A model generated the notes under the pieces. It saw nothing but the letters and a program-made list of their open reading frames with translations, had not been told where the DNA came from and ran no database searches. 8,656 bases of DNA from Legionellaceae bacterium (GTDB lineage: Bacteria > Pseudomonadota > Gammaproteobacteria > Legionellales > Legionellaceae), in assembly GCA_023266075.1 (NCBI GenBank), contig JAHFRX010000061.1, positions 1 to 8,656 on the forward strand, read 5' to 3'. The position numbers and the translations under genes are program-made. Below, piece by piece: positions 7,801 to 8,656 of this stretch. How positions within the stretch are numbered: position 1 is the first letter of the stretch; every line of letters begins with the position of its first letter.

Positions 7801-8031
7801 AATATTTGCCACTTCAGGCCAAAGAATCGGTTCAATATAGGTGGCATCTGCCACATCAGGATCTGTCATAATTGTAGCAGGATTCGAATTCACTAAAATA
7901 ACGCGGTAACCTTCTTGCTTCAATGCACGTACAGCTTGCGAACCAGAATAATCAAATTCACCCGCTTGCCCGATGACAATAGGGCCCGCGCCCAAAATAA
8001 GAATCGATTGAAGATCTGTTCGTTTTGGCAT
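4801..8031 (-). CDS. carB: Carbamoyl-phosphate synthase large subunit
   Basis: A 1076-residue enzyme (E. coli 1073) making carbamoyl phosphate from bicarbonate, two ATP and ammonia delivered by CarA, for pyrimidine and arginine synthesis. Domains by alignment to E. coli: carboxyphosphate half (about 1-400), oligomerisation (401-551), carbamoyl-phosphate half (552-930), MGS-like allosteric domain (931-1076). Each half opens with a glycine loop (GAGPIVIGQ, GGGPNRIGQG). R129, R169, E299, N301 and R303 match E. coli numbers; E838 and N840 serve the second half. IMP/UMP residues are kept (S946, K952, T972, T975, K991, N1013, T1015). In the ornithine site E780, D788, Y1038 and T1040 are kept, but E. 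coli Glu892 is Leu890 here. The start MPKRTD matches E. coli. The Shine-Dalgarno is weak. carA is not upstream; greA overlaps downstream. Confidence 0.98.
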   Translation of the reverse strand: MPKRTDLQSILILGAGPIVIGQAGEFDYSGSQAVRALKQEGYRVILVNSNPATIMTDPDVADATYIEPILWPEVANIIERERPDALLPTMGGQTALNCALDLVREGILEKYHVELIGATKDAIDRAEDRDKFRQLMKKIGLDMPRSAIAHSLEEAFSVQALLGFPTIIRPSFTMGGSGGGIAYNREEFEAICTQGLALSPTHELLLDESVLGWKEFEMEVVRDKKDNCIIVCSIENFDPMGVHTGDSITVAPAQTLTDKEYQRMRDASIRILRAVGVETGGANVQFAVNPEDGRLLVIEMNPRVSRSSALASKATGFPIAKIAAKLAVGYTLDELTNEITGHKTPASFEPTIDYVVTKIPRFNFDKFPETTPTLSTQMKSVGEVMAIGETFQASLQKAIRSLEIGRDGLQPLCKAGTDVALLRGLLREPTPDRLWYIADAFRYGLTLDEIHQESRVDPWFLQHIEELLQLEQSIADVSFSALDEVTLKELKMAGFADSYLADILKCTETEVREKRLSFNLRPTYKRIDSCAGEFPSETAYLYSCYSEECEALPTSSQKILILGGGPNRIGQGIEFDYCCVHATMALREAGFETIMVNCNPETVSTDVDISDRLYFEPITLEDVLAIVALEKPFGVVIDYGGQTPLKLAKDLAANGVPILGTQPDAIDDAEDRERFQQVVKRLKLHQPPNGTVRSEKEAIAVALDIGYPLVVRPSYVLGGRAMEIIYNEDDLRHYLVNAVAVSHDSPVLLDKFLNDAIEVDIDAVCDGKHVLIGAIMEHIEQAGVHSGDSACTLPPFSLSSVVQQDLAEQMRLLALELGVCGLVNAQFAIQADDIYVLEVNPRASRTVPFVSKATGLPLAKIAARCKVGISLEEQGLLQKQLSPNFYSIKLPVFPFIKFSGVDSILGPEMKSTGEVMGIAKRFGQAYCKAQLGAGANITKRKRAFLSVRDADKTRIGEIAKRLTELGFELIATRGTAMVIQAAGIECRRVFKVAEGRPHVVDYIKNNDIDFIVNTTEGKQAIADSFSIRRSALQFKVNYTTTLSGAEAACLAMKYEDRKTVTRLQDLWERETCKNIQ
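4828..4831 (-). promoter_or_regulatory. Shine-Dalgarno of greA, inside carB
   Basis: GGAG on the minus strand, 8 nt before the ATG at 4819-4817. It lies inside the last carB codons and decides the greA start against the upstream ATG at 4834. Confidence 0.65.
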
Positions 8032-8040
8032 ATTCGTACC

Positions 8041-8116
8041 GAATGAAAATAAAGTGATTTATTCTATAGGGTTTTCAATTTTATGAATAGATAGATTTTC
8101 AGAGGATTTTTTCTGT
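8041..8116 (-). promoter_or_regulatory. carB leader and probable promoter region
   Basis: AT-rich space between the upstream terminator and carB. On the minus strand TATAGAAT (8068-8061) is the best -10 candidate, with no good -35 at standard spacing; TTGAAA (8079-8074) is an alternative -35 with a poor -10. An AT-only inverted repeat AATAAA/TTTATT with a 4-nt spacer (8048-8063) lies close to the predicted start. Because a terminator precedes this stretch, carB probably has its own promoter here, but the exact elements are unsure. Confidence 0.35.
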
Positions 8117-8160
8117 AAAATACCTTCCTTCATTCAAGAACATACGAATGAAGGAAGGTA
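8117..8160 (-). terminator. Intrinsic terminator of the outer-membrane protein gene
   Basis: A perfect 15-bp inverted repeat (8121-8135 with 8146-8160) around a 10-nt loop starts 8 nt after the stop of the leftward beta-barrel gene. On the minus strand it is followed by TTTT, then A. On the plus strand no T-run follows the stem, so it works leftward. It separates the barrel gene from carB. Confidence 0.8.
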
Positions 8161-8168
8161 CTTAAGAT

Positions 8169-8656
8169 TTATACTACAAAGTTATAATGCAAACCAAACA
8201 TCACGGAGTCCAGTGTTGGATTCTGACTCACTGCGGAAATGTTTTGCGTAATGCCAGTACTGGGCGAGCCAAATATTTCACCCGTAAAAGATGGTGTACT
8301 ACCAAAGACATGCATATAAGCAACATCAATTGCCCAATTAGGATTAATATTGTAAATACCACCGACTTTAATTTCAGGTAAAGTTTGCGTCTGATTTTCA
8401 TTTACGCTGCTAACACCATGATAGAAACCACCAGGAGCACTTAGGGATGAATCCGAAGTTCCTGAAGCACGCATGTTCTCCATCATAAAACCACCTTGTA
8501 AGAAGACATCAAAATAGTTCCACTTATAAACAAATCCTGCTAAAACATCATAACCATCAAGTGAGACATTTCCGTTGCCAGCAATGAGGCCATTTGCAAC
8601 CCTAATTGTCTGTTGTTTACTACCATAATATCCACCACCGATTTCCCCAGTAAAGC
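8169..8656 (-). CDS. Outer-membrane beta-barrel protein, C-terminal part (runs off the window)
   Basis: The frame is open from the window edge to the TAA at 8171-8169, giving 162 visible codons; the Met at 8486 is internal, since conserved-looking strand sequence continues upstream of it, so the gene is partial at its 5' end. The product alternates hydrophobic and polar residues typical of transmembrane strands: YDVLAGFVYKWNYFDVFLQGGFMMENM, LPEIKVGGIYNINPNWAIDVAYMHVFG, and a terminal strand SVMFGLHYNFVV. The last strand resembles a BAM recognition signal but ends in Val-Val instead of Phe. Gly/Asn/Ser-rich loops lie between strands. This fits an OmpA/OmpW-like 8-stranded porin-type protein (PF13505-like) as common in Legionella and Coxiella relatives. 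Exact family, signal peptide and start lie outside the window. Confidence 0.75.
   Translation of the reverse strand, partial: FTGEIGGGYYGSKQQTIRVANGLIAGNGNVSLDGYDVLAGFVYKWNYFDVFLQGGFMMENMRASGTSDSSLSAPGGFYHGVSSVNENQTQTLPEIKVGGIYNINPNWAIDVAYMHVFGSTPSFTGEIFGSPSTGITQNISAVSQNPTLDSVMFGLHYNFVV

Noticed and set aside
8041..8100. Possible ARG box (ArgR operator) in the carB leader
   Set aside because: The TTCA/TGAA pair present is in the opposite order to the TGAAT-4-ATTCA consensus, and no second box follows.
8169..8486. Short 105-residue gene starting at the Met at 8486
   Set aside because: The frame stays open to the window edge with beta-strand-like sequence upstream, so this Met is internal to a longer barrel gene.
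8270..8656. FTGEI occurring twice in the barrel protein as an internal repeat
   Set aside because: The surrounding residues and the DNA differ, so it is a short chance or strand-type similarity and not a repeat unit.

Overview
The window reads as chromosomal DNA of a gammaproteobacterium. CarB and GreA are very close to the Enterobacteria proteins: the catalytic positions of the first CarB half and the two GreA tip acids keep their E. coli numbers. Fairly AT-rich coding, a Legionella/Coxiella-style outer-membrane beta-barrel protein, a plant-VSP-like HAD acid phosphatase and two effector-like genes together suggest the order Legionellales (Legionella, Coxiella, Berkiella or Aquicella relatives) or a similar host-associated lineage. 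That placement is inference; no marker RNA is present.

Left part (1-2709), accessory: two genes converge and overlap by 17 nt at their 3' ends. The rightward gene (503 aa) carries an HAE...CxxC zinc signature in a context resembling the OTT_1508-type branch of the nucleic-acid/nucleotide deaminase superfamily, and has an acidic patch near its C-terminus. The leftward gene (378 aa) has a predicted membrane hairpin and a C-terminal region that looks like an OTU protease fold with both key catalytic positions substituted. Both are candidate translocated effectors and are the most novel content here.

Middle (2710-4328): a textbook sigma70-type promoter (consensus -35 and -10, 16-bp spacer) drives a two-gene unit. 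A secreted class B-type HAD acid phosphatase is followed 2 nt later by a stand-alone NAD(P)H-hydrate dehydratase (nnrD). A link through NAD(P) metabolism is possible but unproven.

Right part (4340-8656), leftward: the end of an outer-membrane beta-barrel gene that runs off the window, a 15-bp perfect-stem terminator, then carB overlapping greA by 19 nt. carA, usually directly upstream of carB, is not there. CarB keeps the IMP/UMP allosteric site and most of the ornithine site, but the position equivalent to E. coli Glu892 is Leu. No gene-free stretch exceeds 300 bases; the longest is 8032-8168, holding the terminator and carB leader. No tRNA, rRNA, CRISPR array or insertion sequence was seen.
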